Part shown: piece after piece, positions 40,154-49,631 of the stretch | Position numbering within the stretch: position 1 is the first letter of the stretch | Layout of the letters: every line of letters starts with the position of its first letter | NCBI RefSeq assembly: GCF_010686765.1 | Contig: NZ_JAAGWF010000025.1 | Coordinates: 1-59,611, forward strand | Length of the DNA stretch: 59,611 nucleotides | Direction of reading: 5' to 3' | Origin: Geodermatophilus sabuli | GTDB taxonomy: Bacteria > Actinomycetota > Actinomycetes > Mycobacteriales > Geodermatophilaceae | Program-made: the position numbers and the translations under genes | Notes under the pieces: model-generated | The model's database searches: none | The model's input: the letters and a program-made list of their open reading frames with translations, nothing else | Told to the model about the DNA's origin: nothing

Positions 40154-41592
40154 ACGCGCCCCTGCGCCGCGTCGCCATCAGCGTGCTCGTGCTGTTCACG
40201 CTGCTGATCATCAACGTCAACTACATCCAGGTGGTGCGCTCCGAGGAGCTGCGCGACGACGCGGGCAACACCCGGGTGCTCGCCGAGGAGTACGACCGCG
40301 AGCGCGGCTCGATCGTCGTCGCCGGCACCGAGGTGGCGCTGTCGGTGCCCACCGAGGACCGGCTGACCTACCTGCGCCAGTACCCGCAGGGGCCGACGTA
40401 CGCGCCGGTCACCGGCTACTACTCGCTGGTCTACGACAACGCCATGATCGAGCGGGCCAGCAACGAGATCCTGGCCGGCACCGACCCGCGACTGTTCGCC
40501 CGCCGCCTGGCCGACCTGTTCACCGGGCGCGACCCCTCCGGCGGCGACGTCGTCCTCACCCTCGACCCGGCGGTGCAGGAGGCGGCCATGGCGGGCCTCG
40601 AGGGCGTCACCGGCGCCGTCGTGGCACTCGAACCGTCGACCGGTGCGGTCCTTGGGATGGCCAGCACCCCGACGTACGACCCGGGCCTGCTCTCCAGCCA
40701 CGACCCGGCGGCCATCCGTGCCTACTGGGAGGAGCTCAACGCGGCCGAGCGCGACCCGCGGCTCAACCGCGCCGTCTCCGACCGGTTCTCCCCCGGCTCG
40801 ATCTTCAAGGTCATCGTCTCGGCCGCCGCGCTGTCGACCGGCGAGTACACCCCGGACACCGTCGTCCCGGCGCCGGACACCCTCACCCTGCCGGGGACGA
40901 CGACGGAGCTGGAGAACTTCGGCGGCTCGAGCTGCAGCAGCAGCGGCGAGCAGTCGCTCATCGACGCGCTGACCGTCTCCTGCAACACCGCCTTCGCCCA
41001 GCTCGGCATCGACCTCGGCGAGGACCGCGTGCGGGAGATGGCCGAGGCCTTCGGCATGGACGGCGAGGAGCGGGAGATCCCGCTCACCGTCGTCGGCAGC
41101 TCGATCGGCGACCCTGAGAACGACGCCGAGCTGGGCGTCAGCTCGATCGGTCAGCAGGACGTGCAGATGACCCCGCTGCAGGCCGCGATGATCGCCGCCG
41201 CGGTCGGCAACGACGGCACGCTGATGGCGCCCTACCTGGTCGACCAGCTGCGCGCCCCCGACCTGAGCGTGCTCGACGAGACCGACGCGGAGGTGCTGGG
41301 TGAGCCGGTCTCCGCGGAGGTCGCCGACCAGCTGACCGAGATGATGGAGAGCGTCGTGGCCGAGGGCAGCGGCCGGGCCGCCCGCATCCCGGGCGTCACG
41401 GTGGCGGGGAAGACCGGGACGGCGGAGAACGCCGGTCCCGACCACAACTGGTTCATCGGCTTCGCCCCCGCCGACGACCCGCAGATCGCCGTGGCGGTCT
41501 TCGTCGCCAACGGCGGGGGTACGGGTGGGGACGTGTCCGCACCGATCGCCCGCGAGGTCATGCAGGCCTTCCTCGACGGGCAGGGTGAGTGA
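40150..41592 (+). CDS. pbpA: class B penicillin-binding protein PbpA
   Basis: A 480-residue monofunctional transpeptidase. It has one N-terminal membrane helix (8-27), a PBP dimerisation region and a transpeptidase domain with SIFK (217-220, active Ser217), SCN (277-279) and KTG (421-423). The usual SxxK is STFK; Ile at the second place is a small deviation. It cross-links peptidoglycan with RodA during growth. The stop overlaps the pknA start region. Confidence 0.95.
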   Translation: MNAPLRRVAISVLVLFTLLIINVNYIQVVRSEELRDDAGNTRVLAEEYDRERGSIVVAGTEVALSVPTEDRLTYLRQYPQGPTYAPVTGYYSLVYDNAMIERASNEILAGTDPRLFARRLADLFTGRDPSGGDVVLTLDPAVQEAAMAGLEGVTGAVVALEPSTGAVLGMASTPTYDPGLLSSHDPAAIRAYWEELNAAERDPRLNRAVSDRFSPGSIFKVIVSAAALSTGEYTPDTVVPAPDTLTLPGTTTELENFGGSSCSSSGEQSLIDALTVSCNTAFAQLGIDLGEDRVREMAEAFGMDGEEREIPLTVVGSSIGDPENDAELGVSSIGQQDVQMTPLQAAMIAAAVGNDGTLMAPYLVDQLRAPDLSVLDETDAEVLGEPVSAEVADQLTEMMESVVAEGSGRAARIPGVTVAGKTGTAENAGPDHNWFIGFAPADDPQIAVAVFVANGGGTGGDVSAPIAREVMQAFLDGQGE

Positions 41593-43466
41593 TGGCGCTG
41601 TCCACCGGCACGATCCTCGCCGGCCGCTACGAGATCACCGCCCCGATCGCGACCGGCGGGATGGGCGAGGTGTGGCGGGCGCGGGACAGGGTGCTCGACC
41701 GCGAGGTGGCCGCCAAGGTCCTGCGCAGCGAGTTCACCGGCGACCCCAGCTTCGTGGCCCGCTTCCGCAACGAGGCCCGGCACACCGCCATGCTCAGCCA
41801 CCCGAACATCGCCTCGGTCTACGACTACGGCGAGACCACCGAGGACGAGCGGTTCCCCGGGCAGCGGCTGGCGTTCCTGGTGATGGAGCTGGTCGAGGGC
41901 CAGCCGCTCGTGACGATCCTCCACGAGGAGGGGAAGCTCCCGGTCGACTGGACGCTGCACGTGCTGGGACAGGCCGCCGACGGGCTGTCGGCGGCGCACC
42001 GCGCCGACGTGGTGCACCGGGACATCAAGCCCGGCAACCTGATCGTGCGTCCCGACGGCGTGGTCAAGCTGACCGACTTCGGCATCGCCCGCGCCCGCGA
42101 CGCCACACCGCTGACCCGCACCGGCATGGTGGTCGGCACCGCCCAGTACCTGTCGCCCGAGCAGGCGCAGGGCTTCGAGGTGACCGCCGCCAGCGACGTC
42201 TACTCCCTCGGGGTGGTCGGCTACGAGTGCCTCACCGGAGGCCGCCCGTTCGACGGCACCTCCCAGGTGGCCGTGGCGCTCGCGCACATCAACCGGCCGC
42301 CGCCGCCGCTGCCGGCCAGCATCCCGCCCGCCGTCCGGCTGCTCATCGAGCGCGCTCTGGCCAAGGACCCGCACGACCGGTTCGCCGACGGCGGCGCCTT
42401 CGCCACCGCGATCCGCTCCGTGGCCGCCGGCAACGGGCTGTCCGCGGCACCCATGGTCGCCGGGCCGGGCACCACCCCGCCGGCCAGCCGGGGCCCGGTC
42501 ACCGCCGCACCCGCGACCTCCCGCACCGAGGTGGTCGGCGACCTGGCCGACAGCCGCACGCAGGTGCTGGGCGCGACCTCCGCCGCGGGGGTCGCGGCGG
42601 CCGCCGGCGCGGGAGCGCTCGCCGGCGCCGGCGCGGCGACCGGCGGGGGGACGGCGACCGGCGCGGGGACGGCCACCGGTCGCGGCGCCGCGCTGCCGCC
42701 GCTGCGCCGTCCGCCCGAGGACGACGACCAGGCCTGGGACGGGCGGCACCGCGCGGACGACGGCCGCCGCGCCCGCTGGGTCTGGCTGGTGGCCGGACTG
42801 GTCCTGCTGGCCCTCGTCTCCGGTGCCGCGTGGTTCCTGCTCGCGGGCGGCGGCGAGGACCCGGAGGCCGACGCCCCGGCCCGCTCCAGCGGGCCGGCAC
42901 CGAGCATCTCCGCCTCCGCCGGCTCGGTCACGGTCGACACCCGGGCCTACATCGGCCGGGACGCCGACGAGATCGCCGAGCTGCTCGAAGGCAGCGGGCT
43001 CGTGGTGAGCACCCGGGACGCCACCGACGCCGAGGTGGCGCAGTGGGGGATCGCCATCGCCGCCGGCGCGGTCGTCGGGTCCGACCCCGCCGACCAGCCG
43101 GTCCCCGAGGGCAGCGAGGTCACGCTGTTCGTCGCCCCCGACGACTACGCCCCCGCCAGCGGCGAGGACGACGACGGCGGGGAGGAGCCGGCACCCACCT
43201 CCGAGGCCCCGGCGCCCACGACCACCGCCGCCCCGACGACGACCACCCCGTCCGGGGGCGGCAGCTCGAGCTCGTCGTCGTCCTCGTCCTCCTCCAGCTC
43301 GTCGTCCTCGTCCTCCTCCTCCAGCGCGACGTCGTCCAGCTCGTCGAGCGAACCGCTGCCGGGCGCTCCCCCGGCTGGCGAGTCGTCGTCGGGCGTCCCC
43401 GGACCGCCGGCCGGCGACGGCGGCGACGCGGAGGCCCCGCTGGCACCCGCGGACCAGGCCGGGTGA
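41592..43466 (+). CDS. pknA: Ser/Thr protein kinase PknA
   Basis: A 624-residue Hanks-type kinase: ATGGMGEVW, Lys42, HRDIKPGN (Asp144), DFGIARA and GTAQYLSPEQA. One membrane helix lies near residues 395-415. An extracellular PASTA-like unit (about 450-515) follows, then a Pro/Thr linker, a poly-Ser tract and a Gly/Pro tail. Mycobacterial PknA lacks PASTA units, so the extracellular part differs. It regulates cell shape and division with PknB. Start may be ATG 41592 (one-base overlap, TGATG) or GTG 41589. Confidence 0.94.
   Translation: MALSTGTILAGRYEITAPIATGGMGEVWRARDRVLDREVAAKVLRSEFTGDPSFVARFRNEARHTAMLSHPNIASVYDYGETTEDERFPGQRLAFLVMELVEGQPLVTILHEEGKLPVDWTLHVLGQAADGLSAAHRADVVHRDIKPGNLIVRPDGVVKLTDFGIARARDATPLTRTGMVVGTAQYLSPEQAQGFEVTAASDVYSLGVVGYECLTGGRPFDGTSQVAVALAHINRPPPPLPASIPPAVRLLIERALAKDPHDRFADGGAFATAIRSVAAGNGLSAAPMVAGPGTTPPASRGPVTAAPATSRTEVVGDLADSRTQVLGATSAAGVAAAAGAGALAGAGAATGGGTATGAGTATGRGAALPPLRRPPEDDDQAWDGRHRADDGRRARWVWLVAGLVLLALVSGAAWFLLAGGGEDPEADAPARSSGPAPSISASAGSVTVDTRAYIGRDADEIAELLEGSGLVVSTRDATDAEVAQWGIAIAAGAVVGSDPADQPVPEGSEVTLFVAPDDYAPASGEDDDGGEEPAPTSEAPAPTTTAAPTTTTPSGGGSSSSSSSSSSSSSSSSSSSSSATSSSSSSEPLPGAPPAGESSSGVPGPPAGDGGDAEAPLAPADQAG
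43263..43349. repeat. poly-serine codon repeat in pknA
   Basis: Twenty-one consecutive Ser codons (TCG, TCC, AGC mixed), then Ala-Thr and six more Ser codons, in the extracellular tail of PknA. It is a low-complexity linker and possible slippage site. Confidence 0.85.
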
Positions 43467-43599
43467 GCGGGCTCCCCCGCGCCGCCCGGGTCACCGCGGT
43501 CCCAGCGGTTACGCTCCCCGGCGGCCCATCCGTCCGCCGCGTCGACCCGTCCCTCCCCTCCCCCCGGACGCAGGACCGCCCCGCCCGAGAGGACCCCCG

Positions 43600-45522
43600 A
43601 TGACCACGCCCCAGGTGCTCGGCGAGCGCTACGAGATCGGCGGGGTGCTCGGCCGCGGGGGCATGGCCGAGGTGCACCGGGGACGGGACCTGCGGCTGGG
43701 CCGCGAGGTCGCGGTCAAGGTGCTGCGTCAGGACCTGGCCCGCGACCCCTCGTTCCAGGTCCGGTTCCGCCGCGAGGCCCAGGCGGCGGCGTCGCTCAAC
43801 CACCCGGCGATCGTGGCGGTGTACGACACCGGCGAGGACCGGACGACGTCCGGCGCCACCCCCTACATCGTCATGGAGTACGTGGAGGGGCAGACCCTGC
43901 GCGACGTGCTGCGGACCGAGGGCGTGCTCCCCCCGCAGCGGGCGATGAGCCTGGCCGCGGACATCTGCGGCGCCCTGGACTTCAGCCACCGCAACGGCAT
44001 CGTGCACCGGGACGTGAAGCCCGGGAACGTGATGCTCACGCCGGAGGGCTCGGTCAAGGTGATGGACTTCGGCATCGCCCGTGCGGTCTCGGACTCCGCC
44101 GCGACCATGACCTCCACCGCCGCGGTCATCGGCACCGCCCAGTACCTCTCCCCCGAGCAGGCCCGCGGTGAGGGCGTCGACGCCCGCTCCGACGTCTACT
44201 CCCTCGGGTGCATGCTCTACGAGCTGGTCACCGGCGCGCCCCCGTTCACCGGGGACTCACCCGTCGCCGTCGCCTACCAGCACGTGCGGGAGGACCCCCG
44301 CCTGCCGTCGTCGATCAACCCGGCCATCCCGCCCGACCTCGACGCCATCCTGCTCAAGGCGATGAGCAAGAACCCGGCGAACCGGTACCAGTCGGCCGCC
44401 GACATGCGCAACGACCTGCTGCGGGCCCTGGCCGGCCAACGGGTCGAGGCGACGCCGGTCATGAACGACGCCGACAAGACCACCGTCCTGGGCGCGACCC
44501 CCGGCTACGGCGGCGAGTGGGACGAGGACGACGCCGACCGCCGGCGCCGGCGGAACCGGGTCATCGCCGCCGTCGTCGCCGCGCTGGTGCTGATCGGCGG
44601 CGTCGTCGCGATCGCGCTGCTGCTCAACTCCGGCGAGGACGACCCGCCGCCGACCGCGCAGGTGACGGTCCCCCAGCTGACCGGCCAGCCGCGGGCCGAG
44701 GCGGAGGCGGCGATCACCGGCGCGCGCCTCACCGTCGGGGACGTGACCACCGAGATCACCGACGACGAGGCGGCCGTCGGCACCGTGCTGACGAGCACCC
44801 CGGCCGGCGGCGCGGAGGTCGACGAGGGCACCGCGGTCGACCTGGTCGTCGGCGCGGCTCCCGACACGATCGCCGTCCCCCCGGTCGTCAACCTCGATGT
44901 CGACGACGCCCGGACCGCGCTGACCAACGCCGGCTTCACCAGCAGGCCGAGCACCGAGCAGGGGGACTCGCTCGAAGCCGAGGGCACCGTCATCGCGGTG
45001 GACCCGGAGCAGGGCACGCAGGTGCCTCCGGCCACCGCCATCACGCTCTCGGTCTCCGACGGGGACGCCGAGGTCCGCGACGTCGTCGGTCAGGAGCAGG
45101 CCGCCGCGACGCAGGCTCTGCGCGGCGACGGCTTCACCAACGTCACGGCGGAGCCGGTCGAGTCCGACCAGCCGCAGGGCACGGTCGTCGCCCAGGACCC
45201 GGCCGCCGGCAGCCAGGCGACCGCCGACGCCCCGATCACCCTGCAGGTCTCCAGCGGTCCGGCCGAGCCCTCCCTGGTGCCGGTCCCCGACGTGGTCGAC
45301 GACCAGCGCGCGGCGGCCGAGGCGGAACTCCGGGCAGCCGGGTTCACCGTCACGGTCACCGAGGTGCCGGCCAGCGACCCCGGCGACGTCGGGGTGGTGC
45401 TGTCGCAGAACCCGACCGGCCAGGCGGCACCGGGCGCCACCATCACGCTGACGGTCGGGGTGGCGCCCACGGGCGGCGGCGGCGCCGCCCCGGGCGCCGG
45501 CGCCGAGACGGACGACGACTGA
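43600..45522 (+). CDS. pknB: Ser/Thr protein kinase PknB with four PASTA domains
   Basis: A 640-residue kinase. GRGGMAEVH, Lys40, HRDVKPGN (Asp138), DFG (156-158) and an activation loop with Thr171 and Thr173, the same residue numbers as the autophosphorylation sites of mycobacterial PknB. A membrane helix lies at about 317-338. Four PASTA repeats follow (starting near VTVPQLTGQ, IAVPPVVNL, EVRDVVGQEQ and VPVPDVVDD), then a Gly/Ala tail. PASTA repeats sense muropeptides or lipid II. The 133-bp gap after pknA and a good local spacing suggest an extra promoter. It converges on trpG. Confidence 0.96.
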   Translation: MTTPQVLGERYEIGGVLGRGGMAEVHRGRDLRLGREVAVKVLRQDLARDPSFQVRFRREAQAAASLNHPAIVAVYDTGEDRTTSGATPYIVMEYVEGQTLRDVLRTEGVLPPQRAMSLAADICGALDFSHRNGIVHRDVKPGNVMLTPEGSVKVMDFGIARAVSDSAATMTSTAAVIGTAQYLSPEQARGEGVDARSDVYSLGCMLYELVTGAPPFTGDSPVAVAYQHVREDPRLPSSINPAIPPDLDAILLKAMSKNPANRYQSAADMRNDLLRALAGQRVEATPVMNDADKTTVLGATPGYGGEWDEDDADRRRRRNRVIAAVVAALVLIGGVVAIALLLNSGEDDPPPTAQVTVPQLTGQPRAEAEAAITGARLTVGDVTTEITDDEAAVGTVLTSTPAGGAEVDEGTAVDLVVGAAPDTIAVPPVVNLDVDDARTALTNAGFTSRPSTEQGDSLEAEGTVIAVDPEQGTQVPPATAITLSVSDGDAEVRDVVGQEQAAATQALRGDGFTNVTAEPVESDQPQGTVVAQDPAAGSQATADAPITLQVSSGPAEPSLVPVPDVVDDQRAAAEAELRAAGFTVTVTEVPASDPGDVGVVLSQNPTGQAAPGATITLTVGVAPTGGGGAAPGAGAETDDD

Positions 45523-45545
45523 CCCGCTGACCCCGTCGGCACCAC

Positions 45546-45583
45546 TGCGGGGACCCGCCGCGAGCTCGTGAGCGGCGAGGTCC
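45546..45583. repeat. copy F of intergenic hairpin element, terminator between pknB and trpG
   Basis: GGACC, CGCCGC, GAGCTCGTGA, GCGGCG, AGGTCC: the arms pair and the loop resembles the GAGCGTGCGA loop of the other copies. It lies between convergent genes, ending four bases before the trpG stop. Confidence 0.6.
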
Positions 45584-45587
45584 GCCG

Positions 45588-46241
45588 TCAGGCGGGGGCG
45601 GCGGCCGACAGCCGGCGGGCGGCAGCCGTGGCTCGCTCCACGGCGTCGGCGTCCGGCGCGAGCCCGCAGCCCTCCAGCCAGGTGGCCAGCAGCCGGTGGC
45701 CACCCTCGGTGAGCACGGACTCCGGGTGGAACTGGACGCCCTCGATCGGCAGCTCCCGGTGCCGCAGCGCCATGACGATGCCCGACGGGGTCGAGCCGGT
45801 CACCTCGAGCTCGTCGGGCACGGAGGCCAGGTCGACGGCGAGGGAGTGGTAGCGGGTCGCGGTGAACGGGGAGGGCAACCCGGCGAGGACGCCGGCCCCC
45901 GAGTGCACCACCTCGCTGGTCTTGCCGTGCAGCAGTTCCGGCGCCCGCACGACCTCGGCGCCGAACGCCTCGGCGATGGCCTGGTGGCCCAGGCAGACCC
46001 CGAGCACCGGCGTCCCGGCGTCCGCCGCGGCACGCACCATCGGCACGGTGACCCCGGCACCCGACGGCGTCCCCGGGCCTGGGGAGAGCAGCACGCCGGC
46101 CACGTCGAGGCCGGCCAGCTCGTCGACGGTGACCGCGTCGTTGCGCCGGACGACGCAGCGCACCCCGAGCTGACCCAGGTACTGGACCAGGTTGTAGACG
46201 AAGCTGTCGAAGTTGTCGACGACGAGGACGGGGCGGCTCAC
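45588..46241 (-). CDS. trpG: glutamine amidotransferase component (TrpG/PabA)
   Basis: A 217-residue class I glutamine amidotransferase. VLVVDNFDSFVYNLVQYL, LLSPGPGTP, the nucleophile in GVCLGHQAIAE and EGVQFHPES with the catalytic His/Glu. It supplies ammonia to anthranilate or 4-amino-4-deoxychorismate synthase. The location beside pknB is conserved in mycobacteria (annotated trpG). Which synthase it serves cannot be told here. GTG at 46241 is used; GTG 46256 is possible. Confidence 0.92.
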   Translation of the reverse strand: MSRPVLVVDNFDSFVYNLVQYLGQLGVRCVVRRNDAVTVDELAGLDVAGVLLSPGPGTPSGAGVTVPMVRAAADAGTPVLGVCLGHQAIAEAFGAEVVRAPELLHGKTSEVVHSGAGVLAGLPSPFTATRYHSLAVDLASVPDELEVTGSTPSGIVMALRHRELPIEGVQFHPESVLTEGGHRLLATWLEGCGLAPDADAVERATAAARRLSAAAPA

Positions 46242-46268
46242 GGTCCTTGTGTACACCGCCCGCCGCCC

Positions 46269-47024
46269 TCAGCCGTCAGCGGCTGTCGCGTACTCCATGT
46301 CGAAGGACCCCCGGTAGGCGGGCAGCTCGACCAGCGGCCGGTCACGGACGGCGAATCCCAGCCCGTAGTCCTCCACCGCCTGCTGGAACACCGCCACCTG
46401 GGGCGAGGCGGCCAGCTGGGCGCGGATGGCGGCGGAGTCGCCGATCGCGGTCACCACGAACGGGGGCGAGTAGGTGCGCCCCTGCAGCAGCAGCACGTTG
46501 CCGACGCAGCGGACGGCGCTGGTGGCGATCAGCCGCTGGTCCATGATGGCCACCGCGTCGGCTCCGGCCGCCCAGACGGCGTTCACGACCGCCTGGACGT
46601 CGGACTGGTGGATGACCACGTCGTCGGGTCGGGCGCCGGTGGGCAGTGACCCGTCCGGCCGGCGCGGGGCGTCGTCCAGCACGATCTCCACACCGCGGCC
46701 GGTGAGGGCCACCGCACCGGCGGAGAGGGACCCGCTCTGGCCGGCCGCCTGGGCCGCGGCCACGGCACCGTTCTGGGACGCCTCCTGGTCGGTGAGGGCC
46801 TGCACCTGCGCCTGCAGCGCCGCAAGCTGCTCCTCCTGCCCGGCCAGGACGTCCTTGCGGGCGCCGATCAGTGCCGCCAGCTCCGTCGTCTCGCCGCCGC
46901 GCAGGTCGGTGCCCTGCGCCGTCTGGCTGGACGTGGCGAACAGCAGCCCGGCCGCCAGCGCCACCACGGGCACCAGGGCGGCCCACGCCGAGGGAGCTCG
47001 GGTCAGGGTGCGGGCTCCGGCCAC
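46269..47024 (-). CDS. DUF881 family protein
   Basis: A 251-residue protein with one N-terminal membrane helix ([18 protein letters not shown]), a coiled coil (about 50-85), and the DUF881 domain (about 100-245: [28 protein letters not shown]). DUF881 proteins accompany crgA/trpG in actinobacteria; their role is unknown, but the pattern suggests a divisome-associated extracellular domain. TAAGCT six bases before the GTG at 47024 could be a -10 box for a leaderless transcript. Confidence 0.88.
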   Translation of the reverse strand: MAGARTLTRAPSAWAALVPVVALAAGLLFATSSQTAQGTDLRGGETTELAALIGARKDVLAGQEEQLAALQAQVQALTDQEASQNGAVAAAQAAGQSGSLSAGAVALTGRGVEIVLDDAPRRPDGSLPTGARPDDVVIHQSDVQAVVNAVWAAGADAVAIMDQRLIATSAVRCVGNVLLLQGRTYSPPFVVTAIGDSAAIRAQLAASPQVAVFQQAVEDYGLGFAVRDRPLVELPAYRGSFDMEYATAADG

Positions 47025-47093
47025 CTCCGCAGCTTAGGCTGGGAGGCAGTCACGGCCGGCAGCGACGAACCGGCCCCGGAGGGAGTTCGAACG

Positions 47094-47366
47094 GTGCCCA
47101 AGTCCAAGGTGCGCAAGAAGTCGGCCTACACGCCGCCCCAGGGGACGCTGCAGCCGGGGACGTCCGCTGCGCGCGCCGTGACACCCAGCCCGCGGTGGTA
47201 CGCCATCGTGATGGTCGGGCTCATGGTGCTCGGCCTGCTGTGGATCGTCGTCTACTACGTGGCCGGCGACCAGATCCCGTTCATGGTGTCGCTCGGCGCG
47301 TGGAACTTCCTGATCGGCTTCGGCCTGATGGTGGCCGGCCTGGTCATGTCGATGCGCTGGCGCTGA
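47094..47366 (+). CDS. crgA: cell division protein CrgA
   Basis: A 90-residue small protein with a basic N-terminus ([14 protein letters not shown]) and two membrane helices (about 35-56 and 67-85) separated by a short loop. This is the CrgA family, which recruits FtsZ-ring and septal peptidoglycan proteins. The GTG at 47094 is preceded by GGAGG ten bases upstream. It is divergent from the DUF881 gene. Confidence 0.93.
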   Translation: MPKSKVRKKSAYTPPQGTLQPGTSAARAVTPSPRWYAIVMVGLMVLGLLWIVVYYVAGDQIPFMVSLGAWNFLIGFGLMVAGLVMSMRWR

Positions 47367-47887
47367 AGCAGGACCCTCCCGACCCCCCTGCAGGGGGCCA
47401 GCTACGACGACCGGCCCTCGTCCCGCCCGGGACGGGGGCCGCTGTCATGTCACCGTCCGGATACCCACCGTGTTGTCCACAGGCGGTGCTGTGCACAGGG
47501 AATCGCTCCGTCCACAGGTCGACAAAGCGCGACACCCACAGAGTTGTCCACCGGATGTGGAGAACGCATGTTCGACCACTCGCGCTTGACCTGCGGGTTC
47601 ATGACGGGTGGGACGCCTGTGACGAGAAGGGCAGCCGGGTAACTACACGACTGTGAGTCCGTCCCCAGCTGTGCACACGACTGTGGACGAATCGACATGG
47701 CGAGGAGGCGCCCGGCAGTGACCTACCCCGGCGGCACGCCGACGACACGCGACTCGACCACGGCGGATGCAGCGGCGGCGACGACGTCCCCCAGGACGGC
47801 GACAGCCCCCGATCCGCGCGGGCCGGGGGCTGCCTGTGGACGACGGTCCGCTGTCACCCACACCGGCGCCCCGTGCTCACGGCGGTG
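47367..47887. other. 520-bp gene-free region with DnaA-box-like cluster
   Basis: No convincing gene lies here. DnaA-box-like 9-mers (consensus TTGTCCACA in high-GC actinobacteria) are dense. TTGTCCACA is perfect at 47473-47481 and TTGTCCACC lies at 47544-47552. On the minus strand TTCTCCACA lies at 47556-47564, and TCGTCCACA at 47682-47690 and 47835-47843. Weaker forms are at 47489, 47508 and 47669. The region could bind DnaA as an origin, a titration site or a regulatory site. It is not at the dnaA-dnaN junction where actinobacterial oriC normally lies. Confidence 0.55.
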
Positions 47888-49048
47888 TCAGTCGTCGACC
47901 AGCTCGAGGACGGTCGCGTTGGCCATCCCGCCGCCCTCGCACATCGTCTGCAGGCCGTAGCGGACGCCGCCCGCCAGCATGGTGTGCACGAGCGTGGTCA
48001 TGATCCGCGCGCCCGAGCCGCCCAGCGGGTGGCCGAGGGCGATCGCCCCGCCGCGGGGGTTGAGGCGGTCGGGGTCGGCGCCGGTCTCCACCTGCCAGGC
48101 CAGCGGCACCGGCGCGAACGCCTCGTTGACCTCGAAGACGCCGATGTCGCCGACCGACAGCCCCGAGCGGGCCAGCACCTTGTGCGTGGCCGGGATCGGC
48201 GCGGTGAGCATGATGACCGGGTCGTCGCCGGCCATCACCGTGGTGTGGATGCGCACCAGCGGCCGCAGACCCAGCTCGCGGGCCTTCTCCGACGTGGTGA
48301 CCAGCAGGGCGGCCGCGCCGTCGGAGATCTGGCTGGCGTTGCCGGCGCTGATCACGCCGTCGGCCTTGAACGGCGTCTTCAGGGACCCGAGCTTCTCCAG
48401 CGTCCCGCCCGGCCGGATGCCCTCGTCCGCGCCGACCACCGTGCCGTCGGGGGTGGTCACCGGGGCGATCTCCTCGTCGAACGCGCCGTCGGCCCGGGCC
48501 TTGGCGGCCTTCTCGTGCGAGGCCAGGGAGAACTCGTCGAGCTGGGCGCGGGAGAAGCCCCAGCGCTCGGCCATCATCTCCGCGCCGACGCCCTGGTTCG
48601 GGGCGACGCCGTAGCGCTCCATGAACCGCGGACCCAGCGGCCGCCCGGCTCCGGCGGCCTCGTTGCTGGAGGACCCCATCGGCACCCGGCTCATCGACTC
48701 GACGCCCCCGGCCACCACGACGTCGGCCTGACCGCTGATGACGGTGGCGGCGGCGAAGGCGACGGCCTGCTGAGAGGAGCCGCACTGCCGGTCGATCGTC
48801 GTCCCGGGCACGCTCTCGGGCCAGCCGGCGGCCAGCGCGGCGGTCCGGCCGACGTTGTAGGTCTGCTCGCCGACCTGGCTCACACAGCCCCAGAAGACGT
48901 CGTCGACGAGGGCCGGGTCGAGACCGGCCCGCTGGACGAGGGACTCCAGCACGTGCGCCGACAGGTCGACGGCGTGCACGCCGGACAGCCCTCCACCCCG
49001 CTTGCCCACGGGGGTCCGCACCGCGGCGCAGATGACGGCATCTCGCAT
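47888..49048 (-). CDS. thiolase (acetyl-CoA C-acyltransferase)
   Basis: A 386-residue thiolase. The acylated Cys89 is in IDRQCGSSQQAV; NEAFAPVPLAW, GGAIALGHPLGGSGAR (His) and MCEGGGMANA (second Cys) complete the site. It carries out the thiolytic cleavage in beta-oxidation or the reverse condensation. The steroid-type member FadA5 also has these motifs, so the substrate is open. The ATG at 49048 has GAGGAG six bases upstream. It is not conserved in this position in mycobacteria, so it is a local insertion. Confidence 0.92.
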   Translation of the reverse strand: MRDAVICAAVRTPVGKRGGGLSGVHAVDLSAHVLESLVQRAGLDPALVDDVFWGCVSQVGEQTYNVGRTAALAAGWPESVPGTTIDRQCGSSQQAVAFAAATVISGQADVVVAGGVESMSRVPMGSSSNEAAGAGRPLGPRFMERYGVAPNQGVGAEMMAERWGFSRAQLDEFSLASHEKAAKARADGAFDEEIAPVTTPDGTVVGADEGIRPGGTLEKLGSLKTPFKADGVISAGNASQISDGAAALLVTTSEKARELGLRPLVRIHTTVMAGDDPVIMLTAPIPATHKVLARSGLSVGDIGVFEVNEAFAPVPLAWQVETGADPDRLNPRGGAIALGHPLGGSGARIMTTLVHTMLAGGVRYGLQTMCEGGGMANATVLELVDD

Positions 49049-49197
49049 GACCACTCCTCGTGTGTCGCCGGCACGGTCCACCGGCCCTGGCCGCATGGTA
49101 GGACGTCCACGCATCCCTCCTGGGCGCCCTCCAGGAGCTCGCGCCGAGCGGGCGGCCCTGAGGGGGACGGCGTCCTGCTCCTGGCAGGGTGGGGCGC

Positions 49198-49605
49198 GTG
49201 GAGTGGTCGGCACGCCCGTCGGACACCGCGGTCCTCGCGGCGGCCGGCGCGCTCCTCGGCGCGGCCGCCGTCCTGCTGGACCCGCTGGGCCGGATCCTCG
49301 TCGGCGGTGCCGCGGTCCTGCTGCTGGTCCTGGCCGCCCGCGACCGGCTGCTGCGCCCACGGCTGACGGCCGGACCGGCGGGGATCGTCGTCCGCACCGT
49401 GACCGGCAGCGTCACCGCGCCCTGGAGCCGGCTGCGGGTGCACGTACGGGAGACGCGGCGGTGGGGGCTGCGCTCCCGGCTGCTGGAGCTCGACACCGCG
49501 CTGGGGCCGGACGACGCCGGCGTCCTGGTGCTGCTCGGCCGCCGCGATCTCGGAGCCGACCCCGGGGAGGTCGCACGGGTGCTGCGCGACCTGCGGCCCG
49601 GGTGA
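49198..49605 (+). CDS. small membrane protein with PH-like domain
   Basis: A 135-residue protein with two hydrophobic helices (about 10-27 and 31-47), then a beta-rich domain (LTAGPAGIVVRTVTGSVTAP, WSRLRVHV, RLLELDT, VLVLLGRRDLG) resembling the bacterial PH-like domain of Rv0010c-type proteins near crgA and ppiA. Function unknown. GTG at 49198 follows AGGGTGGGG. Confidence 0.75.
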   Translation: MEWSARPSDTAVLAAAGALLGAAAVLLDPLGRILVGGAAVLLLVLAARDRLLRPRLTAGPAGIVVRTVTGSVTAPWSRLRVHVRETRRWGLRSRLLELDTALGPDDAGVLVLLGRRDLGADPGEVARVLRDLRPG

Positions 49606-49631
49606 CCGGCCCGGCGCCCCCGCCCAGCCGG

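Noticed and set aside
47643..47861. 72-codon minus-strand frame in the DnaA-box region
   Set aside because: Composition is background-like and no ribosome binding site is present.
47697..47960. 87-codon plus-strand frame in the DnaA-box region
   Set aside because: It overlaps the thiolase gene, has random composition and matches no family, although a GAGGAGG lies just inside it.
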